This document shows positions 10,771 to 21,324 of a stretch of DNA of 62,000 nt, in pieces. How positions within the stretch are numbered: position 1 is the first letter of the stretch; the number at the start of each line of letters is the position of its first letter. The notes below the pieces were generated by a model. It saw only the letters and a program-made list of their open reading frames with translations, made no database searches and was not told the origin of the DNA. The DNA is from Symbiodinium natans. Taxonomy: Eukaryota > Sar > Dinophyceae > Suessiales > Symbiodiniaceae. The position numbers and the translations under genes were made by a program. The stretch covers positions 72,501 to 134,500 of the forward strand of contig CAJNDS010000041.1 of the NCBI GenBank assembly GCA_905221605.1. The letters are read 5' to 3'.

Positions 10771-11667
10771 GCGCTGCCAAGGCCTTGCGGGCGGGCGCCA
10801 GCCCGGAGGCTACGAATCGAGAAGTCTTGCGTGCTTTGGGGTTCAGGGTTTAGGGGTTTGGGGTTTAGGTGTGATTTTAGGGTTTAGGGTTTAGGGTTTA
10901 GGTGTGATTTTAGGGTTTAGGGTTTAGGTGTTTCGGGTTTCGGGTTTCAGGTTTCAGGGTTTCAGGGTTTAAGGTATTTAGGGTTTTATGTTTTTAGGTT
11001 TGACGGTTTTGAGGTTTAGGGTTTTAGGTTTCGGCTGGGTCCCAAACCCCAAACCCCAAACCCTAAACCCTGAACCCCAACCCCCAGATGGCCCAAACCC
11101 CAAACCCCAAAATTAAACTTTAAACCCTAAAACCCTAAACCCTAAACCCTAAACCCCAAACCCCCCAAAGGAAAAGCCCCGAGCAGGCCTGGGCGCGGCG
11201 ACTCGCCGGGCCGGCGCGCCCGCGGCCCAAAGCCAGGCCGAACCTTGGCCTCGGGCTTTGGAGACGTTTTATTGTCACTGCGCTCTCTCTCTCTCTCTCT
11301 CTCTCTTCTTTCTTTTTTTTTTGGGGCAGTTAGGGGCTCGGGTTCAGGGGTTAGGATTTGAGGGTTTAGGGGTTAGGGTTTAGGCTTATTTAGTTTCAGG
11401 GTTTAGGGGTGAACAATAGTCGCTCCCAACTATTGCAATCCAATGCTGTTCCCCTCCAAGTCCCGCCCCCGAAGTCCATAGACAAGGGCTTAAACCCTAA
11501 ACCCTAAGCCCTAAACCCTGATCCCTAAACCCTAAACCCAAAACCCTAAACCCTAAGCCTTAAGCCCTAAGCCTTAAGCCCTAAGCCCTGGGCCCTATAC
11601 CCCTAAACCCTAGCTGGGAGCGTTTGCATCCCAGGAGCGGGCATGCGCCGCTTGGCTCAGCTGCAGG
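10771..11667 (+). CDS. Three candidate exons after the nucleotidyltransferase (10771-10808, 11187-11236, 11635-11667)
   Basis: Each GC-rich island follows AG and starts with G, and the islands are separated by TTTAGGG then CCCTAAA arrays as in the assigned introns. One phase-consistent reading gives ALPRPCGRAPAR, then PGRGDSPGRRARGPKP, then AGMRRLAQLQ: Arg/Gly/Pro-rich, no domain. They may continue the nucleotidyltransferase tail. Island 10771 repeats the string CGCTGCCAAGGCCT found in exon 10283-10340. Confidence 0.4.
10841..11165. repeat. TTTAGGG array followed by CCCTAAA array (intron fold-back pair)
   Basis: G-rich units at about 10841-11030 and C-rich units at 11040-11165 lie almost back to back between two candidate exons, so one transcript could form a long hairpin. 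Confidence 0.9.
11280..11320 (+). repeat. CT microsatellite and poly-T
   Basis: About twelve CT units followed by a T-rich run. Confidence 0.9.
11325..11610. repeat. TTTAGGG-type then CCCTAAA array
   Basis: Degenerate TTTAGGG words at 11325-11408 and CCCTAAA/CCTTAAG words at 11490-11610 flank a short unique segment, before the candidate exon at 11635. Confidence 0.85.
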
Positions 11668-12060
11668 GTTCTGGACTGTCTGGGAGTGCTCGGAGGTTCA
11701 ATGAATGGGGTACTTATACCTAGGGTTTAGGGTTTAGGGTTTAGGGTTTAGGGCTTGGGGTTTGGGGCTTAATTAGGGCTTGGGGTTTTGGGGTTTAGGT
11801 GTAGGGTTCGGGTACTTGCCAGTCGGGGCCCCCCGAAATGACAGAAGCATAAGGATCCTATTATTGGGGGTATGAGTGCCCCTTGAAGGGGGCTAGGTCA
11901 GGCCCTTGGGACATATTATACTTTCCCTTGTTGTTGGGTTTAGGAGGATCACATTCAGGAATGTTTTTTTTTCAGAGGGTGATAAGGCCGTCCTAGTATG
12001 TATTCGTACTCTCAAGCAGGGTTCTAAGTATCCTGAATCAGGCTTGAGCCTAAAGCCCAA

Positions 12061-12295
12061 ATTCGGGTTTAGGGTTGAGGGTTTGGGGTTTAGGGTTTAG
12101 CATGTCGGGTTGAGGGTTTAGGGTGAAGGTTTTGAGGCTTAGGGTAGAGTCACCTTAGCCAGACTCTGCAATCTCAATGCTGGGGCCGAGCGAGCCCAGG
12201 ACTCCCTCGTTATTGACGTACTTTCCTCAAGCTACGCTTGAACGTAGGGTTTAGGGTTTAGGGTTTAGGGTTTAGGGTTTAGGATTGAGGGTGAT
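12061..12295 (+). repeat. TTTAGGG arrays
   Basis: Two G-rich blocks (12061-12145 and 12245-12295) separated by unique sequence with no framed exon. Confidence 0.85.
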
Positions 12296-12639
12296 TGGGC
12301 TTCCCCGCCCCTCCGCCGAATGACATGCAAGGAAGGAGGTGGCGACACCTTCGAAATCTGCGTCTGCAAAGACTGTTGCCCCGAGGCTGCGGGTCAGGGT
12401 CAGGGTTCTCATGGCACTAGGCACCCTGAAAGGGGACGATGCTGATAAGTATCTAGGCTCCTGTATTCATAATAGGGTTTAGGGTTTAGGGTTCAGGGTT
12501 AAGGGCCCTTAGCCAATCTACGTGAGACCTCCCCCCAACATGTTTCGAAGGCCAGCCTGCCCGCCTGAGACGCCCAGCAATCTGCTGCCCTAGCAAAGGG
12601 CCCGAACGCGCTACGCCGCCACACCCCAAGCCGTGAAAG

Positions 12640-12772
12640 CCAAACCCTAAACCCCAAGCTCCAAACCCTAAACCCGAAACCCGAAACCCTAAACCCTAAA
12701 CCCTAAACCCTAAACCCTAAACCCTAAACCCTAAACCCTAAACCCTAAACCCTAAACCCTAAACCCTAAACC
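12640..12772 (-). repeat. CCCTAAA array, about 15 units
   Basis: Perfect units that end about 30 bases before the candidate exon at 12803. Confidence 0.95.
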
Positions 12773-12802
12773 GCATGCAAACCCTAAAACTTGAACCAAC
12801 AG

Positions 12803-12853
12803 GTTCAAGGAGCCGGTGCCCGTCCCAAAGCCTCGATCGGCTCCAAAGTGGAG
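12803..12853 (+). CDS. Candidate exon, Pro/Lys-rich
   Basis: It follows CAACAG, starts with G and ends before GTGCGACC. The phase-2 reading is FKEPVPVPKPRSAPKW; the other two frames are also open, so the frame is not proven. It is flanked by CCCTAAA on the left and TTTAGGG on the right. Confidence 0.4.
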
Positions 12854-12873
12854 GTGCGACCTTTGCTTCTTGA

Positions 12874-13060
12874 AGGGTTTAGGGTTTAGGGTTTAGGGTT
12901 TAGGGTTTAGGGTTTATTGGGGTTTAGGGGTGTTTAGGGTTTAGGGATGTATAGGGTTTAGGGGTGTATATTATATAGGGTTTAGTGGTGTACGTAGGGT
13001 TTAGGGGTGTAGGGTTTACGGTTTAGGGCTCAGGGTGTAGGTGTTGTTTGGAGTTTAGGG
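12874..13060 (+). repeat. TTTAGGG array grading into TTTAGGGGTGTA
   Basis: Perfect heptamers first, then units carrying a GTGTATA insertion. Confidence 0.9.
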
Positions 13061-13449
13061 TTGAGTCTAAGTCTAGGGTCCGGGGTTCTGCCTACACGCC
13101 CAAGCCCTCCCCTAAAGCTAGTCAACACGCATTCTTCTTGGGTTTTGGAGTGAACGGTGTCAATGTTTAGGATTTAGTAGGGCTTTGGGGTTTCGGGTTT
13201 CATGTGCGATGCAGCTAATGTTGCTGCGGCCAATGTTGCTGCAGGTCCAATGAGAGAGGCTGTGTCCCACAGTCGCGTAGACTTTGTGCTCAGCGAGTGC
13301 CGGGCAGTTTCGGGTTTAGGGTTGAGGGTTTTACCCGACATCAAGCAATTTAAGAAACATCAACAAATTGGAAAGCATCAGAAACTTGAGTACAGAAAGA
13401 GAGAGAGAGAGAGAACAAAAACACATAATAACAAGAACAAATAAATATG

Positions 13450-13690
13450 AAAGGAAGAAAGAAACAAAAACGCGCCTGCCCCCACAGCAAAAAAAGAGTG
13501 GCGCTGCACAGCTATAGCACGCACCCTCCACAGCAAGAAACCACCCGGCCTCCCCGGCGGCCTCCACAGAAGAAATGCACACGACCGCCACAACAAAAAA
13601 CGCGCCCAAGCAATAACAGCATAAACGCCCCGCCTCTACAGCAAGAAAAAACGCGCCTGGCCTCCACGGCAAAACTCATCGGACAAAAAG
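13450..13690 (+). repeat. CA-rich minisatellite, about 30-bp period
   Basis: Diverged copies of CCTCCACAGCAAGAAA plus ACGCGCC. The longer open frames on both strands come from this repeat. Confidence 0.6.
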
Positions 13691-13799
13691 TGCTTTTACC
13701 ACACCTCTAGTCTACATTCCCGAAATTCGCGTGCTAAAGAGGGCAGTAGTCTTTGCGCCTTGGGGGGCATAAGCCTTACACCCTGAAACCCTCGGAGGC

Positions 13800-13879
13800 C
13801 CGAAGTATGGGCCCTTAATGTGGGTCCCGTGTTTTCCCCCCCTTATATACACCATACATAACAAGGGCCCATACTTCGG
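13800..13879. mobile_element. Family D TIR element, 80 bp
   Basis: CCGAAGTATGGGCCCTT at 13800-13816 is exactly inverted at 13863-13879. Related GGGCCCAT/GGGACCATG words occur at 13904-13945, 16395-16530, 23395-23440 and 47128-47257. Confidence 0.75.
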
Positions 13880-14248
13880 ATCCCTCTAAATCCCCTGAAA
13901 CAATTGGGTAAGGGACCATGCCACGGGCCCATGGTTCCAACCTTAGAAACCCCAAGCCGCCGACTTCCCGAAGTCCCAAACTTCAATTGCCCCAGGCCAC
14001 CAGCTGAGCCAGCGCCTGTCCCAAAGCCCAAGAGGCTCTTGGGGGGGGGGGGGGTTAAGGAGTTTGGGTTTCAAAGGGTTTAGGGGTTTAAAGGGGCAAA
14101 GCACTTCCACCCCAGAAAGTCGGGGCGTGAGAAGGTTCTTGAGCATCAGGGTCCTGAAATCGGCTTCAGGATTTTGCCTGAGTTCTTGTTGAGGAACTTA
14201 TCGTCGGTTACCATAATCCCCCGGTGCAGTGTATCAGAACCTTATATA

Positions 14249-14415
14249 GCCCTAAACCCTAAACCCTAAACCCTAAACCCTAAACCCAAAACCCTGAACC
14301 CAAAACCCCAAACCCCAAACCCTGAACCCTAAGTTAACCTTAGGGCTTAGGGTTTAGGGTCTAGGGTTTAGGGTTTAGGGTTCAGGGTTCAGGGTTCAGT
14401 GTTCAGGGTTCAGGG
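14249..14415. repeat. Head-to-head CCCTAAA/TTTAGGG arrays (reverse polarity)
   Basis: CCCTAAA units run into TTTAGGG and TTCAGGG units through the palindrome CCCTAAGTTAACCTTAGGG at about 14329. C-rich first and G-rich second is the opposite of the usual order within an intron. Confidence 0.85.
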
Positions 14416-14470
14416 CCTGAAATACCCCTAGCCCGATATCCGAGACCCGAAATCCGAAACCCGAATACGT

Positions 14471-14572
14471 GGAGGTTCATGGGTACTTGTAAGTAGGGTC
14501 ATAACCAGGGTAAGTATGGTTATAACCTTTTTTAGGGTACTTCTAACCTTACTTGTAAGTACCTAAGAACCT
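14471..14572. mobile_element. Family C TIR element
   Basis: GGAGGTTCATGGGTACTTGT on the left; the right end, TACTTGTAAGTACCTAAGAACCT, is its approximate inverse. Confidence 0.65.
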
Positions 14573-14787
14573 GCCGACAGTTTAATGTAGGGTGCAAGTT
14601 TAGGGTTCAGTTGGGGTTTGGGGTTTAGGGTTTAGGGATTAGGGATTCGCGATTCGGGACTAGGGGTTGGGATTTACGGGGATTTACGGCATTTTGGGGT
14701 TTGTAGGGCCTAAGCCCGAACATCTTTAGGTATTTTGTGACCCTAAAAACCAACACCTGAACACGCAATCCTAAACCCTTCTCGTGC

Positions 14788-15183
14788 GCTTAAACCCCTA
14801 ACCCCTAACCCCTAACCCCTAACCCCTAACCCCTAACCCCTAACCCCAAACCCCAAACCCCAAACCCCCCAAACCCCAAACCCCAAAACCCCCCCAAACC
14901 CCAAACCCCAAACCCCAAACCCCAAACCCCAAACCCAAAAACCCCAAACCCAAACCCCAAAACCCCAAACCCCAAACCCCAAACCCCCCAAACCCCAAAC
15001 CCCAAACCCCAAACCCCCCAAACCCCAAACCCCAAACCCCAAAGCCCAAAGCCCAAAGCCTTAAGCCCTAAGCCCTAAGCCCTAAGCCCTAAGCCCTAAG
15101 CCCTAAACCCCAAACCCCAAACCCTAAACCCTAAACCCTAAACCCTAAACCCCAAACCCCAAACCCTAAACCCTGAACCCTAA
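14788..15183 (-). repeat. Long mosaic array: CCCCTAA, CCCCAAA, CCCTAAG, CCCTAAA
   Basis: Four variants occupy successive homogeneous blocks: CCCCTAA to about 14845, CCCCAAA with occasional extra C or A to about 15045, CCCTAAG to about 15105, then mixed. Gly-Phe-Trp-Leu repeat proteins on the minus strand are artefacts of CCCCAAA. Confidence 0.95.
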
Positions 15184-15195
15184 GCCCAGCTGCAG

Positions 15196-15266
15196 GCCGC
15201 CGGAGCCCGAGCCAGTCCCCAAAGGCATCCAAAAGTCGCGGCCGGCGAACAGGAGGCAGAACCAGG
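15196..15266 (+). CDS. Candidate exon, Pro/Arg-rich
   Basis: It follows GCTGCAG and starts with G. Readings include PPEPEPVPKGIQKSRPANRR; all three frames are open. It lies between two CCCTAAA blocks. Confidence 0.35.
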
Positions 15267-15270
15267 GATC

Positions 15271-15420
15271 TGCTAAACCCTAAACCCTAAACCCTAAACC
15301 CTAAACCCTAAACCCTAAACCCTAAACCCTAAACCCTAAACCCTAAACCCTAAACCCTAAACCCTAAACCCTAAACCCTAAACCCTAAACCCTAAACCCC
15401 TAAACCCTGAACCCCAAACC
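15271..15420 (-). repeat. CCCTAAA array, about 18-20 perfect units
   Basis: One of the longest perfect C-rich arrays in the window. Confidence 0.97.
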
Positions 15421-15691
15421 TGAAACCCTACACGCTACATCCTAAACCCTAAGCCCTAAACCCTACACCCCAAACTTTAGGCCCTCAACCCTTCTCCCAA
15501 AAAGGCGTAGCCTTTGAGCAAACCGGATGGGGTTCAGGGTTGCATTGTTGGGGGTTAGTGTTTCTGCGTTTTTTGGGTGGCTTACTTGTCTTGGTGTGGT
15601 TTAAGGTTAGCTTTGGGGGCTTCAGGTTTCCTGGGGTTTCTTGCTTTTGGGCTTTGGGGCTCGGATCTTAGCCAGGTCGGGCCTTCCGCAG

Positions 15692-15738
15692 GCGTTCGCG
15701 CCGCCCCAGCCGGATTCCAAGACCGGAGGGCCGGAGGG
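15692..15738 (+). CDS. Candidate exon, Pro/Gly-rich
   Basis: TTCCGCAG then GCGTTCGCG; reads AFAPPQPDSKTGGPEG and ends before GCTAGC. No family recognised. Confidence 0.4.
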
Positions 15739-16064
15739 GCTAGCATTTTAGGGTGTAGGCTTTGAATCCTAGGTCCCAAACCCTAAACCCTCAACCCTAA
15801 ACCCTACTTTGGGGGGCCTGGAGCCAACTCCATCAAACCGACACCCCAACAACCAGAGCCGGTGAGCCCCTCAAAGCCCCGCGCGCAAGTTTTCTAAGGC
15901 CCTGATCACCGAAGCCCTCAAAGCCCCCAAACCTTCCTTCAAGCCCTCAAGCCCTAAAGCTATCAAACCCCGAAACCGCCGCCCGAACACCCTAAAACCC
16001 TCAAGCCCCAGCAGCCCCAAAAGCCCTAAACCAACCCTAAACCCTAAATCCTAAACCTACTGAG

Positions 16065-16141
16065 GAGGACCCTGGCGCCCAGCCAGCTCTTGGCAATTGC
16101 CCCGCCGCCCAAAGCGCGCCCCAAGGAGGTTCCGCCCCGAG
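16065..16141 (+). CDS. Candidate exon
   Basis: After CTGAG; reads EDPGAQPALGNCPAAQSAPQ and ends CCGAG before GATTTTCC (GA donor type). No domain visible. Confidence 0.4.
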
Positions 16142-16571
16142 GATTTTCCGGGGCGTTTTGAGGGTCTCGGTGGTGGGGTTTAGGGTTGTGTGTTTAGGGT
16201 TTAGGGTTTAGGGGCATTGGGTGCTCCAGGGTTTCGGAGGGTTGGAGGCTTGAGGGTTTGGGGCTTTCAGGAGTTGGGGCTCTGGGCCTGCGGCCCGAAT
16301 ATTTAACGAACTCTGGCCTTGAGTGCTGTCAGTAAAAGAAGCCCCAACTTCTGAGCTCTTTGGGGTTTGGGGTTTGGGGTTTAAAAAAAGGGTAGTTACC
16401 AGGCCCCTTAACATGGCCCCTTACCTTCCTGAGAGGCTTCTGAAGTCTGGGGCCCTTTGGGTTTGCATAGGGCATACCAGGGGGCATAGAAGGGGTGCCT
16501 TCAGCTAAGGGTCCATAGTAAGGACCATGTCGCAACCCTTCGGTCTTAGGGATCCCCAAGCCCCAACCATG

Positions 16572-16685
16572 ATGAAAACCCTAAACCCTAAACCCTACAC
16601 CCTACACCCTACACCCTACACCCTAAACCCTAAACCCTACACCCTACACCCTAAACCCTAAACCCTAAACCCTAAACCCTAAACC
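16572..16685 (-). repeat. CCCTAAA/CCCTACA array
   Basis: Alternating blocks of CCCTAAA and CCCTACA upstream of the candidate exon at 16729. Confidence 0.95.
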
Positions 16686-16728
16686 CGAAAAAGCTGCGAA
16701 GAAGACTTGGCCCCCACGGCTGCTGCAG

Positions 16729-16776
16729 GCCGCGAAGCCTGGCAACAAGCGGCCGGCCTCGCAGCCGGCCTCGCAG
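16729..16776 (+). CDS. Candidate exon, Ala/Pro/Ser-rich
   Basis: CTGCTGCAG then GCCGCGAAG; reads AAKPGNKRPASQPASQ and contains an internal GGCCTCGCAGCC duplication. TTTAGGG units follow from 16797. Confidence 0.4.
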
Positions 16777-16796
16777 GCCTGCAGCAGATCTAGGGT

Positions 16797-16870
16797 TCGG
16801 GGTTTGGGGTTTAGGGTTTAGGGGTTTAGGGTTTAGGGTTTAGGGTTTAGGGTTTAGGGTTTAGGGTTCA
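16797..16870 (+). repeat. TTTAGGG array
   Basis: About eight perfect units directly after a candidate exon. Confidence 0.95.
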
Positions 16871-16899
16871 GTCCACTCAGGGCCCCTGAGGACTAAAAG

Positions 16900-17840
16900 C
16901 CTCTTGCCCTCCCCTAGTGCTGGTATGAGATTTTCTTCTTGGCACCTGATTCTGACTTCATGTATGTGTATACGCACACTCTAAGTAGAAATGAAGTAGA
17001 AACACAGATAAACAAAATTCTTATCTATAAGTAAAATTAAGTAAGCTTATGTTCATTTAAAAGCCGTCATACCATATATGTATATACACATAGGTATATA
17101 TATATATATATATATGCATACATACATACATGCATACATACATACATACATACATACATACATACATACATACACACTTTACTTATTAAATAGATAAGTA
17201 TGCACACACATACACTTTCAGAAATACCTGTATGTATATGTACATCTGTACATGCATGTACATATGTACATGCACGCGCATATATACATATTATGTAAAT
17301 ATGTACACACACACATATATATATATATATACACATACATATATATATATATGTATGGAAAACTCCGAACAGAGACCCCAAAACGGGACTCCACAAGCCC
17401 CATGAGGTGGCTAGGAGGGTTCTTAAGGGACGAATGGAGGGGGCTTTTCTGGTCTTGGGGTGGCGGAGTTGCATGTGAGGGTTGATCTCATCTATGTGCA
17501 CTTGCTTAATCCTGTTTCTTTGGTGCCCCTAAGACTACACTCTAATGGAGACCAGAATTCAGACCATGCTTAAGAGCAACCTCAACATGCTTTTGTGACC
17601 GACGGGCGGTCTCCCAAGCATGTCCTTGTTCTATTCCATGGTTTGTTTGTTTGTTCTTTTTGTCGCAACCCAAGGCTACAATCGGAGTCTCCGCTACTAT
17701 TGCAACTGCCCGTAAACCGTCACCACAAGCCTTGAACTTTTCTTGATAGCTTACCATTTCAGAGGCTGGTAGATGAGTAAATCCCTCCATTTTGATGTTC
17801 CTGAAGGGGCGTTGAGTTCTCCAAAAGGCTTAAAAACACT
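16900..17840. other. AT-rich island without telomere repeats; TA and CATA microsatellites
   Basis: 17090-17360 holds TA runs, about fifteen CATA units and CACATA runs. 17480-17810 is AT-richer unique sequence with an 82-codon minus-strand frame that I do not recognise. Composition differs sharply from the flanks, so this may be a decayed insertion. Confidence 0.6.
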
Positions 17841-17845
17841 TAAAG

Positions 17846-17908
17846 CCATAAACCCTAAACCCTAAACCCTAAACCCTAAACCCTAAACCCTAAACCCTAA
17901 ACCCTAAA
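17846..17908 (-). repeat. CCCTAAA array
   Basis: Nine perfect units just before the candidate exon at 17926. Confidence 0.95.
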
Positions 17909-17925
17909 TCGCGGCGGCTTCGAAG

Positions 17926-17981
17926 GACGCACCGAGGCCCACCAAGGTCCTGAAGGCCAGCCACTTTGGAGTGATAGCCAT
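17926..17981 (+). CDS. Candidate exon
   Basis: CGAAG then GACGCACCG; reads DAPRPTKVLKASHFGVIA and ends before GTAAGGCAG, a textbook donor. No family recognised. Confidence 0.45.
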
Positions 17982-18473
17982 GTAAGGCAGTGTTCTCCCT
18001 CCCCTTTTGGTTCCCCGGCAGCCTTAAGAAAAAAGGGGGTGCGTGTTTTTGTTTTTTTCTCAGTAATACGGGGACCTAACCAAAGCCCTACAACCCTTAA
18101 AGAGGTAGTCAGGTAGGACTGGGCAGCATGGTCTCCCCTCTCTCCTGCCCCCTTTAAGCCCCAAAGCCCTAAGCCTCCAATCCCGCCTCATTCCGCAACC
18201 CCTGTACTCCCAAAGCACGAAACCCCTGATCCCAAACTCATGGGGGTTGTGTCTCGCGTGCAGTAGCAGAGGCTTAGTGGAGTGTCAGTAGGGCCCTAAC
18301 CCCAAACCCGAAACCAAGTAGTCTTGTTCATAATTGCTATGATGCCCAGTAGTACCCTCATTCCCTTTTTGGTAGGTTTAGGTTCCCTTATAAACCCCTT
18401 TAAGCAAAAAAGGGCACCATTTTTCATCCTAGGTTACTGGGCAACCTAGATTGCTTTATTGTCCCAAAGACAG

Positions 18474-18536
18474 GTCCGGCAGATGGCGCCCTTGCGGCCG
18501 GGCTACGAGCGGCCGCTGGCGGCCGCCCCCTATCAG
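18474..18536 (+). CDS. Candidate exon
   Basis: GACAG then GTCCGGCAG; reads VRQMAPLRPGYERPLAAAPY in phase 0 and ends TATCAG before GCGCAG (GC donor). CCCTAAA units begin 30 bases later. Confidence 0.4.
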
Positions 18537-19108
18537 GCGCAGCCTAAAGCCCTCAAAACCTTTCAACCCTAAACCCTAAACCCTAAACCCTAAGCCCCAA
18601 ACCCTAAACCCTAAACCCTAAACCCTAAACCCTAAACTCTAAACCCTATACCCTATACCCTAAACCTTTCCAAACCCTTGGAACCCCTAAATTCCCTTTA
18701 CGACTTGCCGAGAGAAAGCACCCACAAGAATGTCCGAATCACCCCTCATTCTGGGGTTGGGTGCCATTGTTAACGACTTTGCGGTCAGGGCTGTGAGTCC
18801 CAAATCTCAGGAAATTTCGGGAGGTTTGGGGCCATGGGGTTTTGAGACATGGCTTCACTTCCTTGATTAGGGAGATGGGCAAAGGCACCATGCCAAATGC
18901 TTGCAAGTCTGGATTTGCGGTTGAGGGTTTAAGGTTTAGGGTTTAGGGTTTAGGGTTTAGGGTTGTTGTTCAGGGTTTAGGGCTTGGGGTTCTTCTGCAA
19001 TTCCCTTGCCGCCTGCCTCTCCACAACTCGCCCTAGCCTTCGACTAGAACATTAGGGTTGATCTTGCCAACAAACCTTGGGCAAAAAAAAGTCAAACTCT
19101 CCAAGCCA

Positions 19109-19247
19109 CCCTAAACCCCAAACCCCAAACCCTAAACCCCAAAACCCCAAAACCCCAAAGCCCCAAAACCCCTAAACCCCTAAACCCCAAAACCCCAAAA
19201 CCCCAAAACCCCTAAACCCCTAAACCCCTCAACCCTAAACCCTAAAC
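19109..19247 (-). repeat. CCCCAAA/CCCCTAAA array
   Basis: C-rich array with 7- and 8-base units, ending just before the possible short exon at 19266-19290, which reads ANPTPFGP. Confidence 0.9.
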
Positions 19248-19568
19248 CATCAACCGGGGGCCAAGGCGAACCCAACGCCTTTCGGCCCGGGCCTTGGGGG
19301 GGAGGAGTCTTTCGCTTTCTCGTCCCGATGGGCCCCTTCAAGACTTGGAGTGTCGTAGTCGAGTTTAGAGCGTCGGATTCTGGAGTTGCTCTTGCTTGTG
19401 GCCGTGGGGGAGGGGGTAGGGGGAGGGAGGTTGTTTTTTATTTTTTATTTTTTATTTTTTTTATTGGGCTTTTGAAAGTTGAGCCTTACAAGGCGCTGTC
19501 TGCCCGACGGCCCAGCCCCTGTAGTCACCATGTGCGACGCAGCGGTTCAGGGCCTTTGGGGTTTTTGG

Positions 19569-19676
19569 TTGGGCTGTTCCCCCCTGAATGTATACTAGCA
19601 GTCTTTAATAGGGATGATAAGTACCCCCGATGATAATGCCCATTAAGGACTGTTAGTATAAGGGGGAACATCCCAA
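19569..19676. mobile_element. Family B TIR element, copy 1
   Basis: Left TTGGGCTGTTCCCCCCT; right AAGGGGGAACATCCCAA. Interior CAGTCTTTAATAGGG and TTAAGGACTG are also inverted. Confidence 0.8.
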
Positions 19677-19881
19677 GGTTGGGGTTTGGTTATTGCGAAA
19701 TTAATTGTGCGTTTAGGGTTTAGGGTTTTAGGGTTTAGGGTTTAGGGTTTAGGGTTTGGGGGTTATTGCGGAATTAGTTGTGGGATCAAACAGAGTGTGG
19801 AGAGCCCTCCTGGAAAAAGCTCCGCACTGAGGCATCGATGCAGTTGCCAGTGGGTGAGATGTTGGATCCTAGTATACCCTA

Positions 19882-20011
19882 CTTGAAGGTTCGTGGGCAC
19901 TTACAAGTAGGGTTGCAAGTTCCCTGAGTAAGGCTATAACTTCTTACCCTAACCCTAAACTCTGCACCCTAAGCCCTACTTCTAAATACGTACCCTAAAT
20001 GAACCTCCAAG
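19882..20011. mobile_element. Family C TIR element, copy with internal CCCTAA units
   Basis: CTTGAAGGTTCGTGGGCACTT on the left and ACCCTAAATGAACCTCCAAG on the right; a short CCCTAA run lies inside the element. Confidence 0.6.
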
Positions 20012-20080
20012 CAATAATGTAATAATGTATTTGCAGGTGCATCCGTTTGTGCACATGCTCCTCAGTCGTATCTTGACCAG

Positions 20081-20131
20081 GCCACTACGCCGCTGGAAGT
20101 AGCCATCCCTCGGCCCACCCGCCATGTCATG
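20081..20131 (+). CDS. Candidate exon
   Basis: TTGACCAG then GCCACTACG; reads ATTPLEVAIPRPTRHVM with a possible donor GTAGGG at the end, or an earlier GTAGCC donor. TTTGGGG/TTTAGGG repeats follow immediately. Confidence 0.4.
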
Positions 20132-20639
20132 TAGGGTTTGGGGTTTAGGGTTTGGGGTTTGGGGTTTGGGGTTTAGGGTTTAGGGTTTAGGTTTTAGGGT
20201 TTAGGGTTTAGGGTTTATAGGGTCTAGGACTGCCCTTGGCCGCGTCCGTCGGAGGTTTCAGGGCAAGCTTGGTCAGGTTGAGTTTTCGCACCCGAAAACC
20301 CCAAACCCGCAAAACCCCAAATGCAAAAGGCAAAGGCCCTAAACCCCCCCGAAAGAAGGCCCTAAACCCCCCCAAAGAAGGCCCTAAACACCCCGAAAGA
20401 CCAAACCCCCCAAAACCAAAAAGGCGCTAGACCCCCCCGCAAAAAGTCCCAACCCCCCAAAAAAAGGCCAAAAAGGCCCTAAATCCACAAGGCCGTAAAC
20501 CCCAAAAGGCCAAATATCCCCTCAACTCCTTGAGGGGTGTGGTGTCAGTGCTGGTACCAGCTATGCCAGGTGCCGCCATGGCGCCATGAGGCTGCGGCTT
20601 TGCTGATCCCCTGAACCCGAGACTGTAGGGGTTGGGGTC

Positions 20640-20810
20640 TAGGGTTCAGGGTTTAGGGTTTAGGGTTTAGGGTTTAGGTTTTAGGGTTTAGGGTTTGGGT
20701 TTGGGGGTTTGCGGGTTTGGGGGTTTGGGGGTTTGGGGGTTTGGGGGGGTTGGGGGGGTTGGGCGGTTTGGGGGTTTGGGGGTTTGGGGTTTAGAGTTTC
20801 GGGTTTAGGT
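20640..20810 (+). repeat. TTTAGGG to TTTGGGGG array
   Basis: TTTAGGG units give way to homogenised TTTGGGGG, then return. Confidence 0.93.
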
Positions 20811-20935
20811 TTGTAGGAACCCGAAATCCTGAGCCGTAAGCCCTGAGCCCCAACCCCGAAACCCTAGAAACCCTAGAAACCCTAAACCCGAAACCCTAAA
20901 CCCTAAACCCTAAACCCTGAGCCCGGCATGCTCAG

Positions 20936-21022
20936 GTGCAGTACGTCCCTCCGCGCCCTGCCCCTCCGCTGATTGGGCCGGTCGTCATCGGGGCAGCCCA
21001 GAAGGCCCCGGTTGGGCACAGG
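20936..21022 (+). CDS. Candidate exon, Pro-rich, 29 codons
   Basis: GCTCAG then GTGCAGTAC; reads VQYVPPRPAPPLIGPVVIGA and on to VGHR. The exon end AGG runs directly into GTTTAGGG repeats, so the array would supply the GT donor. No family recognised. Confidence 0.5.
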
Positions 21023-21165
21023 GTTTAGGGTTTAGGGTTCAGGATTCAGGGTTCAGGGTTTAGGGTTTAGGGTTCAGGGTTTAGGGTTTGGGGTTTAGGG
21101 GTTTGGGGTTTGGGGTTTGGGGTTTAGGGGTTAGGGGTTTGGGGTTTAGGGTTTAGGGTTCAGCA
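21023..21165 (+). repeat. TTTAGGG array starting at a donor
   Basis: TTTAGGG, TTCAGGG and TTTGGGG units from the first base after the candidate exon. Confidence 0.93.
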
Positions 21166-21324
21166 GCTCCCGATCGAGCAGTTCTGTCGAGCGGGCAGAG
21201 CGTAGACTTGGACAAAAACCTACCTGCCCAAAGAATCCCAAACATGTAAAAAGATAGAGGATCTTCATGAACCCCTTTCCGCTTCAATTGCTCACTACTC
21301 CTTCAGCAAAAGCAAAGCAAGGCC

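Noticed and set aside
14826-15056. Gly/Phe/Trp/Leu repeat protein on the minus strand
   Set aside because: It is the translation of the CCCCAAA array in three overlapping frames.
17067-17501. 144-codon Tyr/Cys/Val-rich minus-strand protein
   Set aside because: Generated by TA and CATA microsatellites.
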